Assembly: GCA_035048485.1 (NCBI GenBank)
Contig: CM068582.1
Location: forward strand, 17,239,269 to 17,303,268
Reading direction: 5' to 3'
Source: Pteria penguin
Taxonomy: Eukaryota; Mollusca; Bivalvia; Pterioida; Pteriidae
Length of the DNA: 64,000 nt
Part shown: piece after piece, positions 12,201-22,208 of the stretch
Layout of the letters: the number at the start of each line of letters is the position of its first letter
Numbering within the stretch: the first letter of the stretch is position 1
Notes under the pieces: model-generated
What the model saw: only the letters and a program-made list of their open reading frames with translations
Told to the model about the DNA's origin: nothing
Databases searched by the model: none
Made by a program: the position numbers and the translations under genes

Positions 12201-14878
12201 AATTGTGTACATTGATGAAACCTATTTGTTGACTTTCCACATGTTATTTATTGTTTATGTCGGTGTGATTAATGAAAATTTGTTTAATTAAGTACATTAA
12301 CTGCTAATTCCTGGAATAAACTTTAGCACTAATCTTTCAGTCTTCAACACAAGAATATGAATTAAGAAAAAATGAGGAAGAAATACAGAGACTGAGAAGT
12401 GATAAACAAAGATTGGAAGATGAAGTTCGTTCTTTGAAGGTATAACAAGTTAAAATACAATTATTGTGAGAAAGGTTGTCTTAAGAACTAGCCTGTTAGA
12501 GCACATGACTCAGTAGTTGTGTCAATGTAATATTGAGAAGATCACTGGAGTGATCCTCATTGTGACCTTTGGATTTCAGTATTGTGTCATTAGATAATGA
12601 CAGATATTCTCTCAGTCTTCCCAGCTATGATTAGGTGCTGGCTTTAACAAGAAGGTTTACCAAATGATGTAGCATTCCATCCAAGGATTATGTGACTCTG
12701 AAAGGTTAAGCATCATAGAATCCAAGTGTAAGCTCCAACCTTATAAAGAATTCAGGTGAAACCTGCAGGCTTATGAGGAATCCAGGTTTAAGTTTCAGCC
12801 TCATGAGAAATCGTTGTGTAAACTCCATCCATATAAGAAGTCTTCGTGTAAGCTCCAGTTTTATGAAGAATCCACATATAAGCTCCAGCCTTATTAAGAA
12901 TTCTGGTGTTAGCTTCAAGCCTTTGAGGAATCCAGGTGCAAGCTCCAGCCTTAGATGAAATCCATGTGTAAGACTGTAAGGTCCAGCTTCAATTTTATGA
13001 AAAATCCAGGTTGAGCTCCAGTGTATAAGGAAACCTAGGTGTAAGCTCCAGCATTATAAGGAATCCAGGTGTAAACTCCAGGCCTATAAAGAATCCAGGT
13101 GTAAGCTCCAGCATTGTAAGGAATCCAAGTGTAAGCTTCAGTCTTATAAGTAATCCAAGTGTAAGCTCCAGGCCTGTAAGAAATCCAGGGGAAAGCACCA
13201 GCCTTAGACAAAATGTAGGTATAAGCTCCAGCTTTATAAGTAACACAAGTGTAAGTGCAGGCCTATAAGGAACCCAGGTGTAAGCTCCACCCTCATAAGG
13301 AACCAAAGTGTAAGCGCCAGGCCTATAAGGAATCCAAGTGCAAGCTTCAGCCTTATAAGGAATCCAGATGTAAGCTCCAAGCCTATAAGGAATCCAAATG
13401 TAAGCTCCTGCCCTATAAGGAATACAGGTGTAAGCTCCAGCCTTATAAGGAACCAAAGTGTAAGTGCCAGGCCTATAAGGAATCCAAGTGTAAACTCCTG
13501 CCCTATAATGAATCCAGGTGTAAGCTCCAGCCTTATAAGGAACCCAAGTGCAAGCACCAGGCCTATAAGGAACCCAGGTGTAAGCTCCACCCTCATAAGG
13601 AACCAAAGTGTAAGTGCCAGGCCTATAAGGAATCCAAGTGTAAGCTCCAGCCGTATAAGGAATCCAGATATAAGCTCCAGGCCTATAAGGAATCCAAGTG
13701 TAATCTCCTGCCCTACAAGTAATACAGGTATAAAATCCAACCATATAAGAATTCAGGTGTAAGCTGTAGCCAGATAAGGAATACAGGTGTAAGCTGCAAC
13801 CTAATAGGGAATCCATTTGTAAGGTCCAGCCATATAAGGAATCCAGGTGTAAAATCCAGGCTCATAAGAAATCAGTGTGTAAGCTGTAGCCCTATAAGGA
13901 ATCCAAGTATAAGCTCCAGCCTTATAAGGAATCCAGATGCAAGCTCCAGCCTTATATGAAATCCATGTGTAAGACTGTAAGGTCTAGTCTCAATTTTTTT
14001 TAAAAATCCAGGTGTAAGCTCCAGCATACAAGGAATCCAGGTGTAAGCTCCAGCCTTATTAGGAATCCAGGTGTAAGCTTCAGCCTTATAAAGGAATCCA
14101 AGTGCAAGCTTCAGCCTTATAAGGAATCCAGGTGTAAGCTCCAGCATTATTAGGAATCCATGTGTAAGCTCTAGCCTTTTAAGGAATCCATGTGTAGACT
14201 GCAGTCTAAGAAGAAATCCAGGTGTAAGATCTACCCTTATAAGAAATCCATGCATATTCTCCAGCCTTACAAGGATTCCCAAGTATAAGTTTCATCTTTG
14301 AGTCTTTGGGATTTAAAAAAGTGATTGAATGTGGCACAGTTTCTTTTAGACAAACAAATCTGTTTCAATGGAATAAATTTTCAGCTTGTATTCTGCAAGT
14401 AAGTTAAGCATTGCTACAAGTATTATGTATATGTACACAGAGAGAGTTTTAAGCTGTGCTTTTGCAAGATAATCACTTATATATTTGATGAAATAATACC
14501 AATTGTATGGTAAAAAGAATTCTTATATGTACTTAGCATAAATGTTACCAAATCAGAAAGTTTGAATCTATATGCAATAGACATGTGTATTTCATAATGT
14601 GAAAAATGCATTTTCATGATTATAGTGCTAAATATTCAGTAATTATTCATATCTGCATCTGAAAAGTAAACATAAAATGTTAAATGACAACAAACATGTT
14701 TCAGGATAGTGAAGTACGTTTACGCAAGGTTGCTATGGCTGAAACTGTATCATCAACGCCCTCTTCCACTTCGAGCATGACTCCACCTTCACAGTCAACG
14801 GCCAGCAATATGCCACCTGTAGTCTATCTTATTGCAGTTTTCATCATTGGACTTCTGATTGGAAAAATAATCCTGTAG
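3927..14878 (+). CDS. VAP: VAP (VAMP-associated protein A/B) gene, 3' five exons
   Basis: VAP proteins are tail-anchored ER proteins whose MSP domain binds FFAT motifs of partners such as lipid-transfer proteins at membrane contact sites. Exons 3927-4033, 10443-10535, 10993-11055, 12341-12439 and 14705-14878 join in phase to give about 177 residues. In order they carry: the second half of the MSP domain, with the conserved [10 protein letters not shown] stretch and the HKFM segment whose Lys and Met contact FFAT; the MSP end ([16 protein letters not shown]); a short linker; a charged coiled coil; a Ser/Thr/Pro linker; and a C-terminal membrane anchor with a G-x-x-x-G pair. All introns are GT-AG. 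The family is usually about 240 residues, so roughly 70 N-terminal residues lie upstream of the window. Whether it corresponds to A or B cannot be stated; invertebrates normally have one VAP. Confidence 0.93.
5930..9050 (+). repeat. Degenerate G-rich modules in VAP intron
   Basis: Similar G-rich blocks recur near 6072-6092, 6178-6200, 8778-8802, 8905-8920 and 9022-9042. Each has several runs of three or more G and most are followed by gtca or gaggtcaa. They are about 105-130 bp apart, and the series is interrupted by the 2.5-kb element at 6222-8712. This looks like an old ~120-bp tandem array with quadruplex-forming potential on the transcript strand. Confidence 0.4.
6222..8712 (+). mobile_element. 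Non-autonomous TIR element with internal direct repeats
   Basis: The left end (6222 on) reads agctcacctgagccgaagg and folds back on the following ctcaagtgagct. The right end reads ctcaggtgagc, followed by a hairpin aggcccacttgggcct and a T run. AGCTCACCTGAG and CTCAGGTGAGC form an 11-12-bp terminal inverted repeat. Inside are four or five diverged direct copies of a few hundred bases, recognised by 'cttctccagaacca', 'aggtggcgccacca', 'gtaccctcctttgacaaactt' and 'gcataggaatgat'. No transposase is present. I know this family as one of the most abundant repeats of bivalve genomes. It lies in the VAP intron between exons at 4033 and 10443. Confidence 0.7.
9080..9432. mobile_element. MITE-like dispersed repeat
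   Basis: A segment of about 350 bp is bounded by attgcaaagcaa on the left and ttgctttgcaat on the right, which are inverted. The interior contains the 'gtccgtctgtctgtcc' and 'caaaatctcgtcaacc' motifs typical of bivalve interspersed repeats. The end 'agcagtttctt' recurs near 315-325. No coding capacity is seen. Confidence 0.45.
10357..10440 (+). repeat. 24-bp tandem repeat at VAP splice acceptor
   Basis: About three and a half copies of ttactttatactatgattc plus tttta (24 bp) run right up to the ttccag acceptor of the exon at 10443. The repeat supplies the pyrimidine-rich tract of that acceptor. Confidence 0.75.
10443..10535 (+). CDS. VAP: VAP exon: end of MSP domain
   Basis: The exon has 31 codons, phase 0 on both sides, acceptor ttccag and donor gtaact. 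It encodes [20 protein letters not shown], the conserved last strand region of the MSP domain, then a short Ala/Asn-rich linker. Confidence 0.93.
10993..11055 (+). CDS. VAP: VAP exon: linker
   Basis: The exon has 21 codons, phase 0 on both sides, acceptor gttacag and donor gtaaaa. It encodes a Lys/Gln/Pro-rich linker starting VPDEKPKQ. The assignment rests on phase, position and splice sites more than on conservation. Confidence 0.85.
11056..12340 (+). other. VAP intron, no gene
   Basis: This is non-coding. Two stretches (about 11430-11545 and 11770-11870) reuse short 'gcttgaa' and 'cttgaaaa' motifs, suggesting a decayed dispersed repeat. The open frames here on both strands overlap each other and carry no domain. 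Confidence 0.5.
12341..12439 (+). CDS. VAP: VAP exon: coiled coil
   Basis: The exon has 33 codons, phase 0 on both sides, acceptor tctttcag and donor gtataa. Its Glu/Arg/Lys/Leu heptads (for example [19 protein letters not shown]) match the VAP coiled coil between the MSP domain and the membrane anchor. Confidence 0.92.
12713..14290. repeat. 30-bp minisatellite in last VAP intron
   Basis: About 50 copies of a 30-bp unit, for example 'cctataaggaatccaagtgt' followed by 'aagctccagg', fill most of the intron between 12440 and 14704. The unit is ten codons long and mostly stop-free, so it produces false open frames of up to 273 codons on both strands. Copies vary at a few positions, and there is a recurring variant with 'gactgtaaggt' near 12970 and 13972. 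It is removed by splicing and is not a protein gene. Confidence 0.93.
14705..14878 (+). CDS. VAP: VAP last exon: Ser/Pro linker and tail anchor
   Basis: The acceptor is tttcag and there are 57 codons plus a TAG stop. After a continuation of the coiled coil ([13 protein letters not shown]) comes a Ser/Thr/Pro-rich stretch. The exon ends in a hydrophobic C-terminal segment ([19 protein letters not shown]) typical of a tail anchor, with the GxxxG dimerisation spacing of VAPs. Confidence 0.93.
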   Translation, partial: DSEVRLRKVAMAETVSSTPSSTSSMTPPSQSTASNMPPVVYLIAVFIIGLLIGKIIL

Positions 14879-15176
14879 CCCCATATCTGTTTTATGTTTA
14901 TGTTTTAAGTAAGAAGGAAATGTCTGTTGACAGTGATACGACAAAATTGGACATCAGAATGTATCTTGTGAAGCTGTGATTGTTGTATACCAATACCAGA
15001 GGTTCAGAAGCAATCAATGTGTAATATTTCGTGCATATTTATGTAAGATTGTATTGCTGCATCAATTACAGTATACATTATTTTTTAGGGGGGTAGGAAA
15101 CCTCATGTTATGTTGGACACTTTTGGAAAATTCATATCATCTATTAATATCCAACAATTCCCCCATCTCCCCTTCC

Positions 15177-15208
<32 letters not shown>

Positions 15209-15480
15209 TTTTGTTTTTGTTTTGATTTTTGCTCTCAAAAATTACTCAGTTAATTATTGCAAGGTAATTTAGATTACTAAATCAGTTTGTCTCAAGTTTT
15301 TATAATTAATAGTTTATAGCAATTTTGTGAAGAAAGTACTGTACGATATAAATTTTCTCTGCATCTTAGCTTGGATGATGGATTCAAGTATTATCTGTTG
15401 GGATTGCTGGCTCAATTCTGTTGGCTGAAATTAGTACATTTTGAGCATCAAACTTTAATAAAACTTTGTCTAGTCTAGCT
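14879..15480 (+). other. VAP 3' UTR (probable), with poly(A) signal
   Basis: No coding frame continues after the VAP stop. The first canonical AATAAA downstream in the sense direction is at about 15457-15462. A T run at 15178-15202 lies within the presumed UTR. A longer UTR using later signals cannot be excluded. Confidence 0.5.
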
Positions 15481-17690
15481 ACTGTACCATCAAATTTTCT
15501 GGACTCAAATTCTGGAGCTACTGTAAAAACTTAACGGAGAAAATGCTCATTTATGTTCATAGTTATAATTAGTCCTACACTCCAGTCATCAGTACTATTT
15601 GAGGGTATGAAGTATTTTCTTCTATTCTTGTACCTCAGTAGATTGAATATAAAGAAATTTATACAGGGGATAAAACAGGAGGTAGTCATACACTTCCTTA
15701 TAGGTAGATATAAGGTATATATGCAAGGAATGAGAAAGAAAGACATGATGTTTGGTTGAAATAGTGCTCTGGTATAGGCAGTGTCTACACATAAATTTTT
15801 CCTGCTATGTTTGCCTTTTCATAACATGAAAATAGTCTTTCCCCTTCTACATATTATTTATTGTAAAACACGAAAAAATCCAGTAATTCATATACTACAT
15901 TGCATCTTTTTCAGAATTTTTCTAAGTATTTATAAACTATGCAAAGAATAGTTATACATGTAAAAGGAATTTTTGTGTAAGAAATTACACAAATTAGATT
16001 TTTTTCCATATTAAGTAAACAGGTACATAGTATTTTTTGTTTCAAGATAATTATGCTAACACTTTAGATTCTGCTGGATAAAGGCAGACAGAAATACAAT
16101 ATCTGGTATTTAAACATTCAATTCAATATGTATATATGTAGTTACTAGTCACCTTTCTCTGAAATTGAAAGCATGTGAACATAAACACTTGGTATCAATC
16201 TATTACATATACTTTGAAAATATCCTTCTGTTCTGGAAATTTCTTGATTAAGCACACATAATATTAGATAGAAATGTTGTATTCAAAGAAGTTCACTATT
16301 TTAAAAGGCAATGCAAATTTTAAAGCAATGCTATATAGATACATGTACAGCTGTATTTAATTAAGGCAGGTTGTGTTATATGTGACATTTCTAGATATTT
16401 AATCCCTTTGCAACAAGCACTGAAAGACATTATACTTCAACATACAGTGCATCACATATATGCTAGCTTTACATGCACCAATGGTACCCAGTAAGCTTTG
16501 TGTAAAGGTCAAGGTGAACATTGTTAGTAAGGGGTTAATGATTCATGCACTGATATATCATCCTGTAAGCTATGATTGTGTAAGGTCAAGGGTAAAGCAC
16601 TTAATTGATGGTGACCATTGCATTCACGGATTGAAAGCTCCTGAAGTTTATGATTGTATGAGGTCAAACTTCTGAAGGACACTGATGTAAATCTCTGCAA
16701 AATATGAGTGTGTAGGTCATGTTTGATATGAAGAAGATCAGTGCTGTACACACTAATATGAAACATGTACAATTGAATGTATTTTTCTCTTATACTGTGG
16801 TAACATTAAGTACCTATCATTTCTTTCACTCTATTTCAAATAGAAACATCAGATTATAATAATGTGTGTGTTTCAAAAGATTTTTGTTTGTGTTTGTTGT
16901 CATGAATGATTGTAGAATTAAATCAGCAATAGCACTCTGTTTATATTGAGGGTTTTGTGTGATCATTATAATTGAATCACTTTATGCTATATTTAAAGTT
17001 TATTTGTACTTAATTGTATTTACAGTACACATACAAGGCAACAAGGCACATTCATGAAACAGTTTATGTCAATATTCAATTTAATTGATACATTTGTTTA
17101 AGAAGAAATCAATTTCACAACTTCTTTTGAATCTAAGGGTAATATATGTCATAAAATGATTTATGCTTTTGTCTTTATGTGGGATGAATGATATTTACTT
17201 ACATTCAGATATCTCACCAACATTATTGTAGTGCTTAGAGACATAAACAAGATACAGAACTAATAGTTTGAAGATCTTTATAAACTGTACAAGAAAAATG
17301 CTGACTAAGCACAGGAGCACAAACTTGATGATAAGTTCATTATATAGATGTATGCATGTAGAGATGTGAGAGGTGCGATGGGTATGATCTATTGACAGGT
17401 ATTGTACTACTAGCCATCTGCTGTTAGGATTTAATGTGCTTTGCAGTGTACACATGGTTTTGTTGGTCACAAAATCTGTGGATTAACATCTGCTGTTGTG
17501 TGAATTTTGACAACATACATCTTTTTGTTGGTCACTGACCATGTAGGACTATTCTTGAATGGAATTTATTAGGCTGTTGTTTTTCTCGCAATGTTGGTCC
17601 ACCATGAATTACCACTTCCTATGCCATAGTCATGTTATTCAGTTCAGATTTTTTCATTAACATTAAATGAGGAAAACATATGTAGTTTTT
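15480..17690. other. Intergenic, no gene seen
   Basis: AT-rich sequence without coding signals. Weak direct repeats around 16500-16720 share 'tatgattgt(gt/at)aaggtcaa'. Nothing else can be supported. Confidence 0.5.
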
Positions 17691-17693
17691 TTT

Positions 17694-18090
17694 CGTAAGT
17701 ATGATGCCCCCTGAAAAATTTCAGGCGAGCATGTAGGCGCTGCGGTGTCTGTCTGTCTCTTATACTCTGTCTCTTATACTGGGAATTAGAATTTTATCAT
17801 ATTTCAGGCAAATGTGCCTTGGGGCAGGAATTTGAGGACAAAGATAATTCTAGGTTATTTCTGCCATGTCATACATATTCCTAAAATACTAAATAAAAAA
17901 AACTTCCTCTCCCTTAAACTAGCAACTGGAATTATATCATATTTCACTCAAATGTCACTTTGGACAGGGGTTGTCAGACTTAGGTCACTCAAGGTCATTT
18001 CTGAAAGATCAAGGTGACTCCGAATGAAGAAACCAAAACTGGCCTTGTATTTGAGTGAATTTTCAATAGGCTGTGATCATACTTCACACA
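17694..18090. repeat. Dispersed repeat fragment
   Basis: The stretch contains the 'ctgcggtgtctgtctgtctc' and 'aggtcactcaaggtcatttc' motifs common in bivalve interspersed repeats, with short internal duplications (ctcttatactctgt twice). No termini or coding capacity are seen. Confidence 0.35.
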
Positions 18091-18091
18091 A

Positions 18092-18315
18092 AGCCGGTTT
18101 GGCCTAGTGGATAAGATACTCGGCTCGTGATCTAGAAGTCCCGGGTTGACTCCCGCCCTGGGCACACCGGTGTTCTGTCTGTCGGATGAGACGGTAAAAA
18201 CCGAGGTCCCGTGGCACGTAAAAGATTCCTCACTGCTTTGGATGGGTCCGTTGCAAAGGTCTAAATGTGAATGCAATGCATCAGCCAGATGCCGTCAATG
18301 AATCAGTCAATCATT
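18092..18315 (+). mobile_element. tRNA-derived SINE (family 1)
   Basis: The head has a good pol III A box (tggcctagtgg) and a weakened B box (gggttgactccc). The tRNA-unrelated body, with 'accggtgttctgtc', 'ggatgagacggtaaaaaccg', 'cactgctttggatgggtcc' and 'gatgccgtca', is shared with the copy at 46934-47202. The 3' tail is degraded to 'gaatcagtcaatcatt'. It is not a tRNA gene. Confidence 0.8.
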
Positions 18316-18446
18316 ATTCACACAAATGCTATTGTTACTTGGACAGTGGAATAAAGGTCACTAGGTTTGTTTTGACTAACTGTTTCTCAACAACTTTAAC
18401 CCGGGCTATTTCTTTTGAACTGAAAAAGGTAGTGTTTTCATATTTC

Positions 18447-18448
<2 letters not shown>

Positions 18449-18511
<63 letters not shown>
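18449..18511. repeat. (TA)n microsatellite
   Basis: A run of about 30 perfect TA units. It creates Tyr-Ile repeats in false frames on both strands. Confidence 0.97.
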
Positions 18512-18515
<4 letters not shown>

Positions 18516-18999
18516 CAAATAGAAACAGTGAAACACCCGGGAGTGCAATGGACCTTGAATCTCCGAAGAAATGCCTGAAGAAAATAAAGACAAATTAGAC
18601 AACATATAAAGCACAAATACACTACAGTTAACAAGGCACCCTATATTTCACTTATATTCGTTCCCCGACGGGGACTCGAACCCACGACCTATGTTACCGA
18701 ATCACCTAGCTGTCATGCATCCGATTATCTAATCGACTGAGCTATTAAAGCTCCACAAACGGAGCTTTAATAGCTAATCGCATGCATGACAACACGGCCG
18801 CGGAAAGTGAAGGGATTTACCCGACGTAAACGCAGGCGGATCCTCTAAAAGAATACAATCACTGAAACAGAAATAAACATATAAAGCATAAATAGAAACA
18901 GTGAAACACCCGGGAGTATAATGGACATTGGGTCTCCGAGGAAATACCTGTAGAAAATAAAGACAAATTAGACAAACATATATATATATAGAGAGAGAG
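18510..18999. mobile_element. tRNA-like SINE fragment between ~100-bp direct repeats
   Basis: Segments 18510-18615 and 18883-18985 are direct repeats, sharing 'aatagaaacagtgaaacacc' and 'aaaataaagacaaattagac'. Between them, on the minus strand (18661-18752), is a tRNA-like head with an A-box-like 'tagctcagtcgattag' and a B box (gggttcgagtccc). A short palindrome built on ggagctttaatagct joins the head to 18755-18775. The tRNA acceptor arms do not pair, so it is a retroelement relic rather than a tRNA gene. The right repeat ends in TA and GA microsatellites. Confidence 0.6.
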
Positions 19000-19189
19000 A
19001 GAGTCCTCGGGATCAGAGGCTTTATTTAGAACCATTGCTTTGGACCTCATGGGCCCATCATTATGTAAAATTAAATAAATTTCATTTAATCTTACTCAAA
19101 TTTAAATTTCATTTGAAATCACTTCAAATGGAATCATCCATTGGTTTGATGCAGCTAGGGAGCATCCATCAGCTGTTGCATTTAAATAT

Positions 19190-19714
19190 ACAACTCGTCA
19201 CTTCCTACTCCTCATTCCATATAAAAATCTCCCATCTCGTGACATCCTAGTCCTCATTCCATATAAAAATCTCCATCTCGTGACATCCTACTCCTCATTC
19301 CATATAAAAATCTCCCATCTCGTGACATCCTACTCCTCATTCCATATAAAAATCTCCATCTCGTGACATTTTACTCCTCATTCCATATAAAAACCTCCAT
19401 CTCTGACATCCTAGTCCTCATTCCTGTAATAACCTACAACTCGTAACTTCCTAGTCCTCATTCCATATACAAATCTCCATCTCGCGACATCCTAGTCCTC
19501 ATTCCATATAAGAACCTACAACTCGTCACTTCCTACTCCTCATTCCATATAAAAATCTCCATCTCTGACATCCTAGTCCTCATTCCTGTAAGATAACTTC
19601 CTAGTCCTCATTCCATATAAAAATCTCCATCTCGTGACATCCTAGTCCTCATTCCATATAAGAACCTATAACTCGTGACACACTAGTCTTCATTCCTGTA
19701 AGAACCTACAACTC
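19190..19714. repeat. ~40-bp minisatellite, left block
   Basis: About 13 copies of a roughly 40-bp unit of the type 'catctcgtgacatcctagtc' plus 'ctcattccatataaaaatct'. The same array resumes at 22209, so the block was split by the LINE between them. Confidence 0.9.
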
Positions 19715-21545
19715 TTATCCCCAAACCTGTGCAAACTATTTAACAAATCGCTCGAAATTAGCACTTTCCCGTCTGCATGGAAACGAGCAAACATTCTACC
19801 TGTGCACAAAAAGGGGGATAGGGCCGATCCATCAAATTACAGGCCAATATCTTTACTTAGTTGTATTGGAAAGGTGTTTGAAAAATGCGTGTTCAAACAT
19901 CTATACAACTTCATGAAATCACGTGATATTAAAAGTAAAGTGCAGTCAGGCTTTACACCACGTGATTCTGCTGTTTTTCAACTGCTAGACCTCTATGATA
20001 CATTCTGTCGAGCTTTAGATGATGGAAAAGAAGTGCGAGTGGTGTTTTGTGACATCAGTAAGGCTTTCGACAGAGTGTGGCACAGAGGCCTGTTATTCAA
20101 ACTAAAACAGACAGGCATATCTTGTCCACTTCTATCTTGGTTTGAGAGTTATCTATCGAATCGGCTCCAGAGAGTTGCGTTAGAGGGGTGTGTCTCTGAT
20201 TATAAGGGAATAGCGGCCGGGGTACCCCAGGGGAGTATACTTGGGCCGATAATGTTCCTTGTGTATATCAATGACATCATTGAAGGTATCGACTCAAATA
20301 TACGACTTTTCGCAGATGACACATCCCTCTACCTAGTTGTAGACGAGCCGCAAACAGCGACTGACCTTATGAACGCTGACCTCGAGAAAATATACTCTTG
20401 GTCCAAATGTTGGTTGGTAAATTTTAATCCTAATAAAACAGAGGAATTATTGCTGACCAGGAAGACTGTACCACCCATTCATCAACCTTCATCAACAATA
20501 TTACTATCAAAAATGTAACTTCACATAAACATTTGGGACTTACTTTTAATAAGACATGTACTTGGCACGGTCACATAAACGAAATTACAACCAAAGCTTG
20601 GAAACGCTTAAATGTATTTAGATCTCTCAAATTCAAACTAGACAGGAAAACCCTTGAAATAATTTATTTTTCATTTATTCGGCCAACTTTAAAATATGCG
20701 GATACTGTTTGGGATAATTGCACCATGTACGAAAGACAAAAACTTGAACAAATTCAAATCGAGGCAGCTTATGTAGTCACTGATGCGACGCGATCCTGTT
20801 CTAGTACTAAATTATTAGAGGAGACTGGGTGGTACAGCCTAGAAAAACGTAGACATCATCATAGATTGCTTACGTTCTATAAAATGGTCAACAACAATGT
20901 CCCTTCCTACCTGCATTCCTTGGTCCCCCCCCTCTTGTGTTCATCAGGTTAGCCAACGCGCACTCAGAACTGGAAACGATTTTCATATACAAAGATGTAA
21001 AACTTCTTTATACCAAAATGATTGGAACACACTTATCTGAAACTACAAGATCACTAAATTCTTAATCATCTTTTAAAGCTTACTTAGAAAAAGACCGTAT
21101 CAAAATTCCAAATTACTATTACAAAGAAGATAGATGGACTCAAATACATCACACTCGTCTGCGGCTAGGATGTACCGGTAGCTCTCTGAATTCTGACTTG
21201 TATAAAAATCACCTGAGAGATAATGATATTTGTAGATGTGGAAGTATAGAAACAGCCGCTCATTACTTCTTTGATTGTAGATTTTATAATAACATAAGAC
21301 CATCAACGATCCACGCTATACAAGTCAATATAAACATTGATATATTACTATCTGGGTGTCCTATGTATAGTAACGATGTAAACGGAGAGATATTCAAACA
21401 CGTGCCCAACTTCATCAAAAAAGCAAACGCTTCTGAATATTTCAATACTCTTTTTGCTCTGCTACCTATATTTTTCTTTTTTAGATATACTTGTCATATG
21501 TATATATATTTTCCGGTTATCACAATGTACCTTATTCTTATATAA
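19715..21545 (+). pseudogene. LINE ORF2 reverse transcriptase, frameshifted
   Basis: The open frame from 19715 to 20518 encodes the RT fingers and palm: YRPISLLS near 19840, the first catalytic Asp in 'FCDISKAFD', 'GVPQGSILGP', and the FADD pair at about 20310. So the catalytic triad is present. A frameshift just before 20518 moves the thumb region to the frame of 20533-20952. A second break near the C run at 20928-20935 shifts it again, after which the C-terminal part with 'CRCGSIETAAHYFFDC' continues to 21545. With three frames and no 5' part it cannot be active. Confidence 0.88.
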
Positions 21546-22208
21546 GCTCATTAATCATAAAACATATTTGAATGTGAATAATATGTGTATGTATGTTATT
21601 GTACGCATGCACGTGTATGTATACATGTAAGTGTGTGTCTCCATGTATGCATATATTTGTATATGTGGTATGTATCAATGTAAGTTTGTACCGGTAAATG
21701 TGTATGCATGTGTATAAATGTGAATGATAGTGTGTAATTGTAAATCCAAATAAGCTACGAATATTCGTTACTTTGTAGAAATTACATGTTTATATATGTA
21801 CATATGTGAAGGAGCACGTTTTTGACATATGGCAAACCAATGTAATCACAATACGTTACAATTAAGTACGTGGACTTCAACCCGTATTAGTATCTAAATA
21901 CCGCTTGACCATTATTATTATTAATAATATTATCTCTTTGCTATAATTCTTTGTACGTGCATCTGCCTGAGGCTGCATATGTACATGTTTATACGTATAT
22001 TTGTATGTATACACATGTATTAATATATTGATGTCTATTTTTGTTATAATGTCGGCCTGATATAATTGTATAATAATACCATTGTACAAAGGGAGAGAGC
22101 TTTATATAAGCTATTTGCTTGCTGCTCAATCCCTATCATAATGCATATGTATAATCTTCATATCTATTACTAGTATGTGTATTTTCTACAATAAGTATTG
22201 TTTAAACC
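19715..22208 (+). mobile_element. 5'-truncated LINE (non-LTR retrotransposon) inserted in minisatellite
   Basis: The element starts inside the reverse-transcriptase region and carries a broken ORF2 (19715-21545) and an AT-rich 3' region with a run of 'atgtatgt/tgtatg' motifs. The flanking 12-mer aacctacaactc occurs at 19703-19714 and again at 22209-22220, which is a target-site duplication. No endonuclease domain and no poly(A) tail are visible. The protein style resembles jockey/CR1-type elements; I do not assign a clade. Confidence 0.85.

Noticed and set aside
12995..13816. 273-codon minus-strand frame and its overlapping frames
   Set aside because: Product of the 30-bp minisatellite, lying inside a VAP intron.
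18661..18752. tRNA gene on the minus strand
   Set aside because: The B box is good but the acceptor-stem ends do not pair and it lies inside a repeat.
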